Shown here piece by piece: positions 18,891 through 29,847 of a stretch of DNA of 64,000 bases. The position numbers and the translations under genes were made by a program. The stretch lies in NCBI GenBank assembly GCA_002095305.1, contig MIEI01000006.1, positions 1-64,000 on the forward strand, in the 5' to 3' direction. Below the pieces are notes generated by a model. It was not told where the DNA came from. It made no database searches and saw only the letters and a list, made by a program, of their open reading frames with translations. The DNA comes from Pantoea brenneri (GTDB lineage Bacteria; Pseudomonadota; Gammaproteobacteria; Enterobacterales; Enterobacteriaceae). Position 1 is the stretch's first letter, and each line of letters starts with the position of its first letter.

Positions 18891-20356
18891 ATGGCAAGTA
18901 CATTGATAATGAATAACCCGAGCCGCTCGTGGAGCGGAACGCGTAAAAATATCATCGTAAAGTTCGCCCTGAGTTTTTCTGATTTGATTGCACTTAATCT
19001 GGCGTTGTTTTTATCGGCCGCCACTATTCAGGGTATTTGGGGAGAGCTGGATACTTTTATTCCCCCGCAACAAATTGAATACCGTTTTGTCGCGCAGTTT
19101 ATTATGTCCGTCATGTGTACCGGCTGGTTCTGGGTACGCCTGCGTCACTACACCTATCGCAAACCCTTTTGGTTCGAGCTGAAAGAAATCGTTAAGACGC
19201 TTTTCGTTTTCTCCCTGCTCGATCTCGCCCTGATTGCTTTCTCTAAGTGGGATTTTTCCCGCATGGTGTGGGTGTTCAGCTGGACGTACGCACTGCTGCT
19301 GCTGCCGTTAATGCGCGCGTTGGTTAAGCGCGCCATTAATAAAGCCGGTCAGTGGCAGAAAGAGACCATTATTATTGGTTCCGGCCGTAACGCCACCGAA
19401 GCCTACGCCGCGCTACAGAGCGAGGAGATCCTCGGCTATAACGTGCAGGCATTTATCTCGGTAGATGACGTACCGGCGCAGCAAACGGTTAATGGCGTGC
19501 CGGTGATCACCTGGAAAGATATCAACTGGCAAACTATCGACCGTGACAACGTGCAGTTTATTGTGGCGATGGAATATGAGCAGCAACCGATGCGCGACCG
19601 CTGGCTGAAGTTCCTGTCGAAGATGAACTGTCGCTCTGTCTCAGTGATCCCGACCCTGCGCGGTGTGCCGCTCTACGGTACCGACATGTCGTTTATCTTC
19701 AGCCATGAAGTGATGATCCTGCGGGTCAGCAATAATCTGGCCAAATACTCGTCGCGGTTCCTGAAGCGCGCCTTTGACCTGATTGTCGCTTCGATGCTGC
19801 TGCTGTTTCTCGGTCCGATTTTCGCCCTGCTCTGCTACATGGTGAAACGCGACGGCGGCAACGCGATTTACGGCCATGAGCGCGTCGGCCAGGATGGTAA
19901 GAAGTTTAAATGCCTTAAGTTCCGTTCAATGGTCACCAACTCGAAGGAGGTGCTGGAGAATCTGCTGGCCACCAGCGAAGCGGCGCGCATTGAGTGGGAT
20001 AAGGACTTTAAACTGAAGAACGATCCGCGCATTACAAAGATCGGTGGCTTCCTGCGTAAAACCAGTCTGGATGAGCTGCCGCAGCTGTGGAACGTGATCC
20101 GTGGCGAGATGAGTCTGGTCGGGCCGCGTCCGGTGATTGAAGCGGAGCTGGAACGTTATGCTGGCGATGTCGATTACTATCTGATGGCGAAGCCGGAATG
20201 ACCGGCTTGTGGCAGGTCAGCGGACGTAATGACATTGATTATGATACCCGCGTCTACTTTGACTCCTGGTATGTCAAAAACTGGGCGCTGTGGACCGATA
20301 TCGCCATTCTGTTCAAAACCGCCGGGGTGGTACTGCGCCGTGACGGTGCTTACTAA
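18891..20356 (+). pseudogene. WbaP/AmsG/WceG-like undecaprenyl-phosphate galactose phosphotransferase, frameshifted
   Basis: Initiating polyprenyl-phosphate sugar-1-phosphate transferase for exopolysaccharide or O-antigen, acting at the inner membrane. The N-terminal half has several hydrophobic segments (roughly residues 20-150). The C-terminal bacterial sugar transferase domain has KCLKFRSMV, TSLDELPQLWNVIRGEMS and GPRPV. The reading frame stops at a TGA (20199) after LMAKPE. One more G at 20195-20196 gives KPGMTGLWQVSGRND and runs to RRDGAY, the family C-terminus, making 488 residues. Overall architecture fits AmsG of Erwinia and WceG of Pantoea stewartii. It sits alone, without glycosyltransferase neighbours. 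Sugar specificity is inferred from family only. Confidence 0.85.
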
Positions 20357-20365
20357 ACCTGTTAT

Positions 20366-20392
20366 GCGATGCCTGTTTACAGCAGGCATCGC
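20366..20392 (+). terminator. Strong hairpin after the wceG-like gene
   Basis: A 10-bp perfect stem GCGATGCCTG/CAGGCATCGC with a 7-base loop begins ten bases after the restored stop. It lacks an immediate T run; a T6 tract appears some 25 bases later. Probably the transcript end. Confidence 0.6.
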
Positions 20393-20483
20393 AACTTCCG
20401 CACGTTCCCCTCTATCTTTTTTCGCCCTGAATCATTACCCTCTGCGGCTCGTTTTTTAACAGAACGTTTACCCTCTGGTCGTT

Positions 20484-21677
20484 ATGCAAAAATTTACTCT
20501 ACTGTTATTGAGCCTGGTGCTGCTGGCACCTTTAGGCATCGATCTCTATTTGCCCACACTGCCGCAGATTGCGGAAGGGCTGAATACCCCGGTCAATCTG
20601 GTGCAGACCACCATTCCCCTGTTTCTGCTGGTGATGGGACTGGGACAACTGGTGACCGGTCCGCTGGTGGATAACTACGGTCGCAAGCCGATCGCCCTGC
20701 TGGGGCTGGCGCTTTACATCGCAGGCAGCGTCATCGCCGCCACGGCCACCTCGTTTCCGCTGTTCCTGATTGCCCGTCTGGTGCAGGGCTGTGGCGTCTG
20801 TTGTAGTGCGGTGGTCGCCTTCAGCGGCGTACGTGACCGTCTGAGCGGTGATGATGCGGCACGCGCCTACGGCTTTCTGAATGGCGCGTTAAACATCGTG
20901 CCGGCCCTGGCACCGCTGCTGGGTGGCCTGCTGGCCAGCGCCTTTGACTGGCGCGCGCCCTTCTGGTTCCTGTGCGGCTACGGCGCGCTGATCATGCTGC
21001 TGGTGATTATCTGGCTGCCGGAAACGCGTCCGGCCGATACTCTACGGGTCAAAGGCCTGCCGATTGCGCAGTATGCCGCCATTCTGCGTCAGCCACGCTT
21101 CCTCGCCTTTGCCTTTGCCAATGCGGGCGCTCTGGGCATGGTGCTGACCTATGTCTCGCTGGCTCCGCAGGTTTTGATGACCGAGGGTGGCTTATCGCCG
21201 ATTCAGTTCTCCTTTGCCTTTGGCGCTAACGGCTTCTGGATCATGTTCGTCAGTGTGTTCGTCAATAAAACCATCCGCAAAGCGGGACGGCCTTTCTGTC
21301 TGGCGATGGGGTTTGTCACTATGCTGCTGGGCGCGCTGCTGTTGCTGGCAGGAATGATGCTGTTCCCGGCGTCAATGCAGACTCACTGGGCGCTGTATAT
21401 GTTCCCGGTGGCGGTATCAGTCGCGGGACTGGCGTTTACCGTCGGTCCGGCCACCAGCTATGCACTGGAGCCGTATCAGCAACAGGCTGGGGTGGCATCC
21501 GCCTTACAGGGATTTATCCAGATGGCGGGCGGTGCGGCAGGCAGCCTGATTATCGTGGCGCTGCCGATGGCTGAGAAGCTGTCACTGAGCCTGATGATGT
21601 TGCTGGGTGCCATACTGGCGTTGGTCGCCTGGCGCTGCAGCAGGAAGATGCGCGGCCGGGTGACCGCGCTGACCTGA
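20484..21677 (+). CDS. Bcr/CflA-family MFS drug exporter
   Basis: Twelve-segment major facilitator of the DHA1 (Bcr/CflA, CmlA-like) group; predicted proton-coupled drug efflux in the inner membrane. 397 residues. Family features are MQKFTLLLLSLVLLAPLGIDLYLP at the start (the Asp-x-Tyr-x-Pro of helix 1), motif A GPLVDNYGRKP after helix 2, and the helix-5 region NIVPALAPLLGG. The substrate cannot be told from the sequence. It is convergent with dadX, with two bases between the stop codons and no room for a separate terminator. In E. coli no such gene lies beside dadX, so it belongs to the variable patch. Confidence 0.85.
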   Translation: MQKFTLLLLSLVLLAPLGIDLYLPTLPQIAEGLNTPVNLVQTTIPLFLLVMGLGQLVTGPLVDNYGRKPIALLGLALYIAGSVIAATATSFPLFLIARLVQGCGVCCSAVVAFSGVRDRLSGDDAARAYGFLNGALNIVPALAPLLGGLLASAFDWRAPFWFLCGYGALIMLLVIIWLPETRPADTLRVKGLPIAQYAAILRQPRFLAFAFANAGALGMVLTYVSLAPQVLMTEGGLSPIQFSFAFGANGFWIMFVSVFVNKTIRKAGRPFCLAMGFVTMLLGALLLLAGMMLFPASMQTHWALYMFPVAVSVAGLAFTVGPATSYALEPYQQQAGVASALQGFIQMAGGAAGSLIIVALPMAEKLSLSLMMLLGAILALVAWRCSRKMRGRVTALT

Positions 21678-21679
21678 AT

Positions 21680-22750
21680 TTAACTTAGCTGAACCGGAAC
21701 GCGGGGAGCCAGTGCGCACATCAGTTCGTACCCTACCGTTCCGGCCGCTTTTGCCACCTGATCGATTTTCACCTGTTCGCCCCACAATTCCACCCGCGAG
21801 CCGATTCCGGCCTGCGGACAGGGGGTCAGATCGACGGTGATCATGTCCATTGATACCGCACCCACCACCTGAGTCATGATCCCATCAACGCTGACCGGCG
21901 TTCCGGTTGGCGCATGGCGCGGATAGCCATCCGCATAGCCACAGGCCACTACGCCAATCCGCTGCGCCTGGGTGGCATGATAACGGTAGCCATAGCCAAC
22001 ACCATCACCCGCCTGCAGCTGCTGAATGCCGATAATCTCACTGCTCAGCGTCATCACCGGTTCCAGACCGCTGCTGGCAATATCCTGCCAGTCGCCGCTC
22101 GGTGACGCGCCATACAGAATAATGCCGGGCCGCACCCAGTCATAATGCGCTTCAGGGTGCCACAGGGTACAGGCAGAGTTGGACAGCGATCGCGGGCAGT
22201 TCAGCCCCTCGGCCGCCTGCTCAATCCGCTGCAGCGGAACGATAATGCCGTCGGGATTCTCCGCATCCGCGAAATGGGCCATCAGCGTCATTTCAGCGAC
22301 GTTGTTAAGTGCGCGCAGTTTCTGCCACGCTGCATTCACCTGTTCGGGCCGGAAACCGAGCCGGTTCATCCCGCTGTTGACCTTAAGATAGATATCAACC
22401 GGTGCCGACAGCGTCGCGTTAGCCAGCGCTTTAATCTGCCAGTTACTGTGCACGCTGGTGGTCAGGCGATAGCGATCGATCAGCTGCAGATCCTCTGGCT
22501 GAAAAAATCCCTCCAGTAGCAGGATCGGTTTTTTCCAGCCCTGCTCGCGCAGCAGAATCGCCTCTTCCAGATTAAGCAGGGCAAAACCGTCGGTGGTGGC
22601 CAGACTTTCCCAGACGCGGGCAAGACCATGACCGTAAGCGTTAGCCTTAACCACCGACCAGACGCGGGACGCAGGCGCGGCCTGGCGAACCACCGCCAGG
22701 TTATGCCGCAATGCCTGCTGATTGATGGTAGCGACAATCGGACGTGACAT
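21680..22750 (-). CDS. dadX: Catabolic alanine racemase
   Basis: PLP enzyme interconverting L- and D-alanine for catabolism. 356 residues, exactly the E. coli length. The PLP Lys lies in [11 protein letters not shown] (residue 34 region), and the second catalytic Tyr region is [10 protein letters not shown]. The start at 22750 ([14 protein letters not shown]), with GAGAGG upstream, matches the homologue; a longer ORF to 22849 overlaps dadA. It follows dadA by 19 bases as the dadAX operon. Confidence 0.95.
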   Translation of the reverse strand: MSRPIVATINQQALRHNLAVVRQAAPASRVWSVVKANAYGHGLARVWESLATTDGFALLNLEEAILLREQGWKKPILLLEGFFQPEDLQLIDRYRLTTSVHSNWQIKALANATLSAPVDIYLKVNSGMNRLGFRPEQVNAAWQKLRALNNVAEMTLMAHFADAENPDGIIVPLQRIEQAAEGLNCPRSLSNSACTLWHPEAHYDWVRPGIILYGASPSGDWQDIASSGLEPVMTLSSEIIGIQQLQAGDGVGYGYRYHATQAQRIGVVACGYADGYPRHAPTGTPVSVDGIMTQVVGAVSMDMITVDLTPCPQAGIGSRVELWGEQVKIDQVAKAAGTVGYELMCALAPRVPVQLS

Positions 22751-22769
22751 CCTTCCTCTCCCTGAGAGC

Positions 22770-24071
22770 TTAACGAGTAGCGTTGGCGTTACGCAGTGGC
22801 GAAGCACTCGCCACGAAACCGGGTAAATAGCGAAACACCGATAAGTCATCCGCGGCGATCGACGGTTTTTTGCCGGAAATCAGATCGGCCAGCAGCTGAC
22901 CTGAACCGCAGGCCATCGTCCAGCCCAGCGTCCCGTGACCGGTGTTGAGCCAGAGGTTAGCCACCGGGGTCGCACCGACAATTGGCGTACCGTCAGGCGT
23001 CATGGGACGCAATCCGGTCCAGAAGCTGGCCTGCGCCAGATGACCGCCTTCAGGATAGAGATCACTGACCACCATCTCCAGCGTTTCCCGCCGTGCTTCG
23101 GTCAGTCTGGTGTTAAAACCAACGATTTCCGCCATGCCGCCAACCCGGATACGATCGTCAAAGCGGGTTACCGCGACTTTGTAGGTTTCGTCGAGAATGG
23201 TGGAGACCGGGGCGGCATCCGGATTTTTAATCGGGATGGTGAGCGAATAGCCTTTCAGCGGATAGACCGGGATGTCGACCACGTTGCGCAGCAGCGCGGT
23301 GGAGTAGGAACCCAGCGCTACCACATACTGATCCGCTTTGATGATCTCCTCGCCGCACTTCACGCCGTAGATGCGGTTGCCGTCGCGCAGCAGGTGATCG
23401 ATGGGGGTATTGAAGCGGAACACCACGCCGGCCTGTTCTGCCATCTTTGCCAGCCGCTGGGTAAACAGCTGGCAGTCGCCAGTTTCATCATTCGGCAGGC
23501 GTAAACCGCCGGTCAGTTTATGCTGGGTGGCCGCCAGCGCCGGTTCAACCCGCGCCAGCTGATGCGCTTCCAGCAATTCGTAGGGCACGCCCGCTTCGCG
23601 TAGCACCGCGATATCTTTGCTGGCGCTGTCGTACTGCTGTTGGGTGCGGAACAGTTGCAGGGTGCCGCCCTGCCGGCCTTCATAGGCGATACCGGTTTCG
23701 GCGCGCAGCGCTTTCAGGCAATCGCGGCTGTATTCCGCAATCCGTACCATCCGGCTTTTATTCTGCTGATAGTGGTTGATATCGCAGTTACGTAACATCT
23801 GCCACATCCATTCCAGCTGGAAGCTGCTGCCATCCAGCCGCACCGCCAGCGGTGCATGCCGCTGAAACATCCATTTAACCGCTTTCAACGGCACGCCCGG
23901 CGCCGCCCAGGGCGCCGCATAGCCTGGCGAAATCTGCCCGGCATTGCCCGCGCTGGTCTCCAGCGCCGCGGCAGGCTGACGATCAATCACCGTCACCTGA
24001 TGTCCGGCCCGCGCCAGATACCACGCGCTGGCTACACCTACCACACCACTTCCCAGAATCACAACGTGCAT
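22770..24071 (-). CDS. dadA: D-amino-acid dehydrogenase small subunit
   Basis: FAD-linked dehydrogenase of the inner-membrane respiratory chain, oxidising D-alanine to pyruvate. 433 residues (E. coli 432). The dinucleotide motif is [16 protein letters not shown]; other blocks are [16 protein letters not shown] and the C-terminal [16 protein letters not shown]. The ATG at 24071 gives MHVVILG and has GGGGGA upstream; a longer ORF to 24113 is not supported by homology. The roughly 500-base AT-rich leader shared with spoVR is typical of Lrp/CRP-type control, but no site was pinned down. Confidence 0.95.
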   Translation of the reverse strand: MHVVILGSGVVGVASAWYLARAGHQVTVIDRQPAAALETSAGNAGQISPGYAAPWAAPGVPLKAVKWMFQRHAPLAVRLDGSSFQLEWMWQMLRNCDINHYQQNKSRMVRIAEYSRDCLKALRAETGIAYEGRQGGTLQLFRTQQQYDSASKDIAVLREAGVPYELLEAHQLARVEPALAATQHKLTGGLRLPNDETGDCQLFTQRLAKMAEQAGVVFRFNTPIDHLLRDGNRIYGVKCGEEIIKADQYVVALGSYSTALLRNVVDIPVYPLKGYSLTIPIKNPDAAPVSTILDETYKVAVTRFDDRIRVGGMAEIVGFNTRLTEARRETLEMVVSDLYPEGGHLAQASFWTGLRPMTPDGTPIVGATPVANLWLNTGHGTLGWTMACGSGQLLADLISGKKPSIAADDLSVFRYLPGFVASASPLRNANATR

Positions 24072-24576
24072 ATGTCCCCCACCCGGCATGTAAAAGCATA
24101 ATTCACTGTTCATCAGGCGACATTCAGCGGATTCACTCAGCAGATATCACCCCGAAATTTCAGCAACTATTTCACATCTTTTTTACTTAACAGGTAACTA
24201 AAATCATATCGCCGCGCAAAATACAGAGATTTATCCGCCTTATCGGGCCAATTCAGAAATAAATGACAACGAAGCCAGTTAAATCTGCTTTTGGCAGGAG
24301 AATCATTCAACCCCATACAAACCGCTTATAAACAGGATTATATTCCAGATTTTAAATTTATGGTCGAGTTAAAGGCTATTAAATTCCACATCAATCCACT
24401 CTGAATGATTTTCTGCCAAAGAATTCATTTGAGTTCGCATTTCGGATAAGCGACAGTGGGCTATCATTGTTGTGTTCGCTCAGTTTTTTTCGGGTTCCCT
24501 TTCTCAGGATGAAGCCTTAAATAACCGGAACGGGTTGCCTTTCGGGTCAGCCAGTTTGCAAAAAAAGAGGTGCGCT
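24072..24576. other. dadA-ycgB divergent intergenic region
   Basis: About 500 bases, markedly AT-rich, with no credible gene. It must hold both divergent promoters. Only partial CRP half-sites (for example TTTCACA near 24170) are visible. E. coli dadAX is Lrp- and CRP-controlled. Confidence 0.5.
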
Positions 24577-26112
24577 ATGACGACAATCTTTGACGATCCC
24601 ATCAAGGACAGCAAACGACTCAATGACGGACCAGACTGGACATTTGAACTCCTCGATGTCTACTTAGCCGAGATCGACCGCGTGGCGAAACTCTACCGGC
24701 TCGATACCTATCCGCACCAAATCGAAGTGATCACCTCTGAGCAGATGATGGACGCTTATTCCAGCGTCGGTATGCCGATCAATTATTCACACTGGTCATT
24801 CGGTAAGAAGTTCATTGAAACCGAACAGCGCTACAAGCATGGTCAGCAGGGTCTGGCCTACGAGATTGTAATCAACTCCAATCCCTGCATCGCTTATCTG
24901 ATGGAAGAGAACACCATGACCATGCAGGCGCTGGTGATGGCGCACGCCTGTTACGGTCATAACTCTTTCTTCAAAAATAACTACCTGTTCCGCAGCTGGA
25001 CCGACGCTGGTTCGATAGTTGATTACCTGCTATTTGCCAAAAATTACATCAGTGATTGCGAGGAGCGCTACGGCGTTGAGGAAGTCGAACGACTGCTCGA
25101 CTCCTGTCACGCGCTGATGAACTACGGTGTTGACCGTTATAAACGGCCGCAGAAGATCTCGCTGCAGGAGGAGAAAGCGCGACAGAAGAGCCGCGAAGAG
25201 TATCTGCAAAGCCAGGTAAATACCCTGTGGCGTACTCTGCCACGGCGTGAAAAAGAGACGGTGCAGGTTGAAGCAGTGCGTTATCCGTCTGAACCGCAGG
25301 AGAACCTGCTCTACTTTATGGAAAAGAACGCGCCGTTGCTGGAGCCGTGGCAGCGTGAAATCCTGCGCATCGTGCGTAAGGTGAGCCAGTATTTCTATCC
25401 GCAAAAGCAGACGCAGGTGATGAACGAAGGCTGGGCCACCTTCTGGCACTACACCATCCTTAACCATCTGTATGACGAAGGCAAAGTGTCGGAACGCTTC
25501 ATGATGGAGTTCCTGCACAGCCACACTAACGTGGTGTTTCAGCCGCCGTACAATAGCCAGTGGTACAACGGCATCAACCCTTACGCCTTAGGGTTTGCGA
25601 TGTTCCAGGACATCAAACGTATCTGTCAGTCACCGACCGAAGAGGATCGCTACTGGTTCCCGGATATCGCCGGTTCGGACTGGCTGGAAACCCTGCACTT
25701 CGCGATGCGTGAATTCAAGGATGAGAGCTTCATCAGCCAGTTCCTGTCGCCGAAAGTGATGCGTGACTTCCGGCTGTTTACCGTGCTGGATGATGACCGC
25801 AATAATTACCTTGAGATTGCGGCTATCCACGATGAAGCGGGCTACCGGGCGATTCGCCAGCAGCTGTCGGCCCAGTACAACCTGAGCAATCTGGAGCCTA
25901 ACATTCAGGTTTATAACGTGGACTTACGTGGCGATCGATCGCTGACGTTGCGCTATGTGCCGCAGAGTCGCACCCCGCTGGATAAAAGCCGGCGCGAAGT
26001 GCTGAAGCATGTCCATCGTCTGTGGGGATTTGATGTGATTCTTGAACAGCAGAATGAAGATGGCAGCGTTGAGCTGCTGGATCGCAATCCCCCACGCGGT
26101 TCACCACTGTAA
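24577..26112 (+). CDS. ycgB: SpoVR-family protein YcgB
   Basis: SpoVR-like protein, related to a Bacillus cortex-formation factor; biochemical function unknown. 511 residues (E. coli 510) and highly conserved. Features include MPINYSHWSFGKKF, MVMAHACYGHNSFFKNN with potential metal-binding Cys/His, NEGWATFWHY and HSHTNVVFQPP. The ATG at 24577 has AAGAGG six bases upstream and gives the homologue N-terminus; the ORF to 24472 adds unsupported residues. In many bacteria it is the third gene after prkA-yeaH; here it is 8.4 kb away from yeaH. It shares a bidirectional terminator with fadR. Confidence 0.95.
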   Translation: MTTIFDDPIKDSKRLNDGPDWTFELLDVYLAEIDRVAKLYRLDTYPHQIEVITSEQMMDAYSSVGMPINYSHWSFGKKFIETEQRYKHGQQGLAYEIVINSNPCIAYLMEENTMTMQALVMAHACYGHNSFFKNNYLFRSWTDAGSIVDYLLFAKNYISDCEERYGVEEVERLLDSCHALMNYGVDRYKRPQKISLQEEKARQKSREEYLQSQVNTLWRTLPRREKETVQVEAVRYPSEPQENLLYFMEKNAPLLEPWQREILRIVRKVSQYFYPQKQTQVMNEGWATFWHYTILNHLYDEGKVSERFMMEFLHSHTNVVFQPPYNSQWYNGINPYALGFAMFQDIKRICQSPTEEDRYWFPDIAGSDWLETLHFAMREFKDESFISQFLSPKVMRDFRLFTVLDDDRNNYLEIAAIHDEAGYRAIRQQLSAQYNLSNLEPNIQVYNVDLRGDRSLTLRYVPQSRTPLDKSRREVLKHVHRLWGFDVILEQQNEDGSVELLDRNPPRGSPL

Positions 26113-26121
26113 CCTGAGAAT

Positions 26122-26152
26122 AAAAAACCGGACGTGATGTCCGGTTTTTTTT
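26122..26152. terminator. Bidirectional terminator of ycgB and fadR
   Basis: Stem ACCGGAC/GTCCGGT with a 5-base loop, flanked by an A run and a T8 run. Confidence 0.92.
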
Positions 26153-26870
26153 AGCGTTTACTGCCGAGGTCATCCGGCATGCTTTTTTGCATGCTGTGCC
26201 AGATTTCACCGCTGCGACGGCCGTAGTTGCGCACCGCATCCACGATCTCATCCTGGCTCGGTTCTTTATCGCACAGCGCCAGCAGCGAGAGGTAGAAATC
26301 ACGCGCCACCTGACGCGCTTCCGGGTTGGAGAAGTAGTGACGTCCTACCCGGGTATAGAGCCCTTTCAGCCCATTCAGGATCAAGCCGTAGATGGGGTTG
26401 CCGGAGGCAAACGCCAGACCGCGGAATATCCGGTAGTCGAGTTCGGTATAGGCATCCGCCTGGTCGTCGGCACTGGCGACGGTTTCCAGCACTTCACGCG
26501 CTTTTTCCGGATGATGACGCAGGGCACGACTGATAAAAATTGACGATATATTGGTGCGAACCGACAGCAGGTTATCGATCAACACCGGCACGCTGTCGTG
26601 ATCGAGACGCGCCAGGGTTTCCAGAATATTCAGTCCGGAGGTTTCCCAGAAGTCATTGACCCGGGTCGGTTTACCGTGCTGAATGGTCAGCCAGCCATCA
26701 CGCGCCAGGCGCTGTAGCACTTCACGCAGGGTGGTACGTGTTACCCCAATCAATTCAGAAAGCTCACGTTCAGCAGGAAGAATCGACCCTGGCGGAAAGC
26801 GGCTGTTCCAGATGCTTTCAATAATATACTCTTCAGCAAATCCCGCTGGGCTCTGAGCCTTAATTACCAT
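26151..26870 (-). CDS. fadR: Fatty acid metabolism regulator FadR
   Basis: GntR-family regulator that represses fad genes and activates fabA/fabB; acyl-CoA releases it from DNA. 239 residues, equal to E. coli. The N-terminal winged helix covers roughly residues 1-72 ([20 protein letters not shown] is the recognition region); the FadR C-terminal ligand domain follows. A FadR-type operator is found upstream of fadD in this window. Divergent from nhaB, as in E. coli. Confidence 0.97.
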   Translation of the reverse strand: MVIKAQSPAGFAEEYIIESIWNSRFPPGSILPAERELSELIGVTRTTLREVLQRLARDGWLTIQHGKPTRVNDFWETSGLNILETLARLDHDSVPVLIDNLLSVRTNISSIFISRALRHHPEKAREVLETVASADDQADAYTELDYRIFRGLAFASGNPIYGLILNGLKGLYTRVGRHYFSNPEARQVARDFYLSLLALCDKEPSQDEIVDAVRNYGRRSGEIWHSMQKSMPDDLGSKR

Positions 26871-27082
26871 AGCAGTGTGTTCTCGTTGCTTTCTTAATTG
26901 TGATGGGCACTCATCATACCAGACGCCCTATAGCGGATATAGCCTGCGCAACTATTTAAACCGGACGCAGAGCCAATTTTCAGGGCTGACTCACGGTGGA
27001 ACCGTGCTAATTTGCGCCAGGCCCCGCTAAGGATTATTCTTTGCGGCAGAAATCCATACACAACAACAGGATACTTATTCCG

Positions 27083-28612
27083 ATGGATATGACATATGGG
27101 CAGGCGTTAAAACGGAATTTTCTGGGCCAGTCGCCCGACTGGTATAAAGCATTAATGCTGGTTTTCCTGATCGTGAATCCGTTGATTTATGCGTTTGTCA
27201 GCCCGTTTGCCGCCGGCTGGTTGCTGGTAGCGGAATTTATTTTTACCCTCGGCATGGCGCTTAAATGCCATCCGCTGTTGCCAGGCGGCCTGCTGGCGGT
27301 TGAGGCGATAATTATCGGCATGGCCAGCGCCGATCAGGTCAAAACCGAGCTGGCAAATAATCTGGAAGTGCTGCTGCTGCTGATCTTTATGGTGGCGGGC
27401 ATCTTCTTTATGAAGCAGCTGCTGCTGTTTGTCTTTACCCACCTGCTGCTGTCCATCCGCTCAAAAGTGCTGCTCGGCGTGACGTTCTGTCTGGCCGCCG
27501 CCTTTCTTTCCGCCTTCCTCGACGCACTGACGGTACTGGCCGTGGTGATCAGCGTGGCCGTCAGCTTTTATGAGATCTATCACCGTGTCGCCTCGGATCC
27601 GCAATATCAGCATCATCCGCTGGCGCAGCGTGAGACGCTGGAACAGTTCCGGGCCTTTCTGCGCAGCCTGATGATGCAGGCGGGCGTCGGTACCGCACTG
27701 GGTGGCGTGATGACCATGGTGGGAGAACCGCAAAACCTGATTATTGCCCATGCCGCCAGCTGGGACTTCGTCCAGTTCTTTCTGCGGATGGCGCCGGTAA
27801 CGGTCCCGGTGCTGATCTGCGGTATCGTCACCAGCGTGCTGGTCGAAAAATTCCGCTGGTTTGGCTATGGTGCCACCCTGCCCGCCAGCGTGCGTCAACT
27901 GCTGGAAGAGAGTGAACAGCAGAACGCTGCACAGCGTACCCGCCAGGAGAAGCTGAAACTGTGGATTCAGGCGGCGATTGGCATCTGGTTAATTGTCGCG
28001 CTGGCATTTCATCTGGCAGAGGTCGGTCTGATTGGGCTATCGGTGATTATTATGGCGACGGCGCTGTGCGGCATCACCGATGAGCATGCGATTGGTCAGG
28101 CGTTCACCGAAGCGCTGCCGTTTACCGCATTGCTGACGGTGTTTTTTGCTATCGTGGCGGTGATCATTGAGCAGCAACTGTTTGCACCGCTGGTCACCTT
28201 TGTGCTCAGCACGGAGCCCGACGCCCAGCTTAAGTGGTTCTACGTCTTCAACGGCCTGCTCTCGTCCATTTCAGATAACGTCTTCGTCGGATCGGTTTAT
28301 ATCAATGAGGCGCGTCATGCTTTTGATCGTGGCGCGATTGACGCCCGGCAGTTTGAGTTGCTGGCGGTGGCGATCAACACCGGTACCAATCTGCCGTCAG
28401 TCGCCACACCGAATGGCCAGGCGGCGTTCCTGTTCCTGCTGACCTCGGCCCTGGCACCACTGATTCGTCTCTCATACGGACGGATGGTTTGGATGGCACT
28501 GCCGTTTACCGTGGTACTGTCGCTGATCGGCTATCTGGCAATCCACTTTCTGCTGGTGCCGTATACCGACAGCCTGCTCAGTCTGGGATGGCTTTTACCG
28601 CCGCACCTGTAA
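27083..28612 (+). CDS. nhaB: Na+/H+ antiporter NhaB
   Basis: Electrogenic sodium/proton antiporter of the inner membrane. 509 residues (E. coli 513). About 12 membrane segments; signature blocks [44 protein letters not shown] and [16 protein letters not shown]. The ATG at 27083 aligns with the E. coli start; upstream in-frame codons back to 27041 are not supported. The loop around residues 185-200 is shorter and His-rich compared with E. coli. dsbB follows 123 bases later. Confidence 0.95.
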   Translation: MDMTYGQALKRNFLGQSPDWYKALMLVFLIVNPLIYAFVSPFAAGWLLVAEFIFTLGMALKCHPLLPGGLLAVEAIIIGMASADQVKTELANNLEVLLLLIFMVAGIFFMKQLLLFVFTHLLLSIRSKVLLGVTFCLAAAFLSAFLDALTVLAVVISVAVSFYEIYHRVASDPQYQHHPLAQRETLEQFRAFLRSLMMQAGVGTALGGVMTMVGEPQNLIIAHAASWDFVQFFLRMAPVTVPVLICGIVTSVLVEKFRWFGYGATLPASVRQLLEESEQQNAAQRTRQEKLKLWIQAAIGIWLIVALAFHLAEVGLIGLSVIIMATALCGITDEHAIGQAFTEALPFTALLTVFFAIVAVIIEQQLFAPLVTFVLSTEPDAQLKWFYVFNGLLSSISDNVFVGSVYINEARHAFDRGAIDARQFELLAVAINTGTNLPSVATPNGQAAFLFLLTSALAPLIRLSYGRMVWMALPFTVVLSLIGYLAIHFLLVPYTDSLLSLGWLLPPHL

Positions 28613-28735
28613 ACCTTTTAGCCGGTCTGGATCAGGTTCAGGTCATATTTGAACATGATTTTTCCCTGCGCCAGGCTGGTTTGGCGGCGCTTTTGGTTTA
28701 CACTGCGAGGCATTAACGTTTACAGGGAATGCAAT

Positions 28736-29266
28736 ATGTTACGATATCTGAATCAATGTTCTCGTAGTCGCGGAGCCTGGTTATTACTGGCCCTGACAGC
28801 GCTGGCGCTGGAACTTACGGCGTTATGGTTCCAGCATGTTATGGGTCTCAAGCCCTGCGTAATGTGTATCTATGAACGCAATGCCTTATTCGGCGTAATG
28901 GGTGCGGGTCTGATCGGTGCCATTGCGCCAAAAACGCCGTTACGGCTGGTGGCGCTGGCGTTGTGGTTATATAGCGCCTGGCAAGGTTTGCGCCTCTCCT
29001 ATGAACACACCATGATTCAGCTGCATCCCAATCCTTTTACCACCTGTGACTTTGCGGCACGTTTCCCCAGTGGCTTACCGCTGGATAAATGGCTGCCGTC
29101 GGTGTTTCTCGCCAGCGGCGATTGTGCAGAGCGCAGCTGGACCTTCCTGACCTTCAGCATGCCACAGTGGATGATCGTGGTGTTCGCCGCTTACCTGCTG
29201 GTCGCGCTGCTGGTACTGATTGCCCAGCCGTTTAAAGCGAAACGCCGCGATCTGTTTAGTCGCTGA
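28736..29266 (+). CDS. dsbB: Disulfide bond formation protein B
   Basis: Inner-membrane quinone reductase that reoxidises periplasmic DsbA. 176 residues, the E. coli length, with four membrane helices. Both redox cysteine pairs are present: Cys41-Cys44 (CVMC) in the first periplasmic loop, and Cys104 with Cys130 in the second. The ATG at 28736 has ACAGGGA upstream and gives MLRYLNQCS. The ORF to 28649 is an overextension. Confidence 0.97.
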   Translation: MLRYLNQCSRSRGAWLLLALTALALELTALWFQHVMGLKPCVMCIYERNALFGVMGAGLIGAIAPKTPLRLVALALWLYSAWQGLRLSYEHTMIQLHPNPFTTCDFAARFPSGLPLDKWLPSVFLASGDCAERSWTFLTFSMPQWMIVVFAAYLLVALLVLIAQPFKAKRRDLFSR

Positions 29267-29292
29267 TAACAAACTGGTTAGTCGCAGATAGC

Positions 29293-29320
29293 AAAAAGGC
29301 TGCCACTGGCAGCCTTTTTT
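29293..29320. terminator. Bidirectional terminator of dsbB and ycgN
   Basis: An 11-bp stem AAAAGGCTGCC/GGCAGCCTTTT with a 3-base loop has A and T runs on its two sides. Confidence 0.92.
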
Positions 29321-29337
29321 AATGATGATCCCGGCAG

Positions 29338-29784
29338 TTAGCCGTTGCGGTCAGGTCGATCGATAATGTGATCTTCCCAGTCGCGCACTTCACTCTCCCG
29401 CACCGCAATGTAACGTACTGAAATCCGCTGGGCGTGCATCTCTTTTTTTGAGCCAGCACGCAGCGGATGCCAGGCTGGCAGCGGCTTGCCCTCACCCAAC
29501 AGGCGATAGGCGCAGGTGCGCGGCAGCCAGTCGAAGGTGGTGAGGTTCTCGCGCGTCAGCTTGATGCAATCCTCTTCAAGTTCGAAGCGACGTTCATAAT
29601 TGCGGCACTGGCAGGTTTTGATATTCAGCTGATTACAGGCGACGTTGGTGAAGTAGATCTCATCGGTGTCGGCATCCTGCAGCTTATTCAGACAACACTG
29701 CCCACAACCATCACACAAGGATTCCCATTCCTCATCGCTCATTTGTGCCAGGCGTTTGTGTTGCCAGAAAGGGGTGTCAGTCAT
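29338..29784 (-). CDS. ycgN: YcgN, UPF0260 cysteine-rich protein
   Basis: YkgJ/UPF0260 family, predicted metal or Fe-S binding protein of unknown role. 148 residues (E. coli 153). The N-terminal cluster CDGCGQCC and further cysteines in [21 protein letters not shown] and TCAYRL match E. coli YcgN exactly in spacing. No ribosome-binding site is obvious. It lies 63 bases downstream of ycgM on the same strand. Confidence 0.93.
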   Translation of the reverse strand: MTDTPFWQHKRLAQMSDEEWESLCDGCGQCCLNKLQDADTDEIYFTNVACNQLNIKTCQCRNYERRFELEEDCIKLTRENLTTFDWLPRTCAYRLLGEGKPLPAWHPLRAGSKKEMHAQRISVRYIAVRESEVRDWEDHIIDRPDRNG

Positions 29785-29847
29785 GATGATTGTCCGGGTT
29801 TAGCGTAAACCGCACCTTATAAAGCCTCTGGTGCGGCGATGCAAGTT

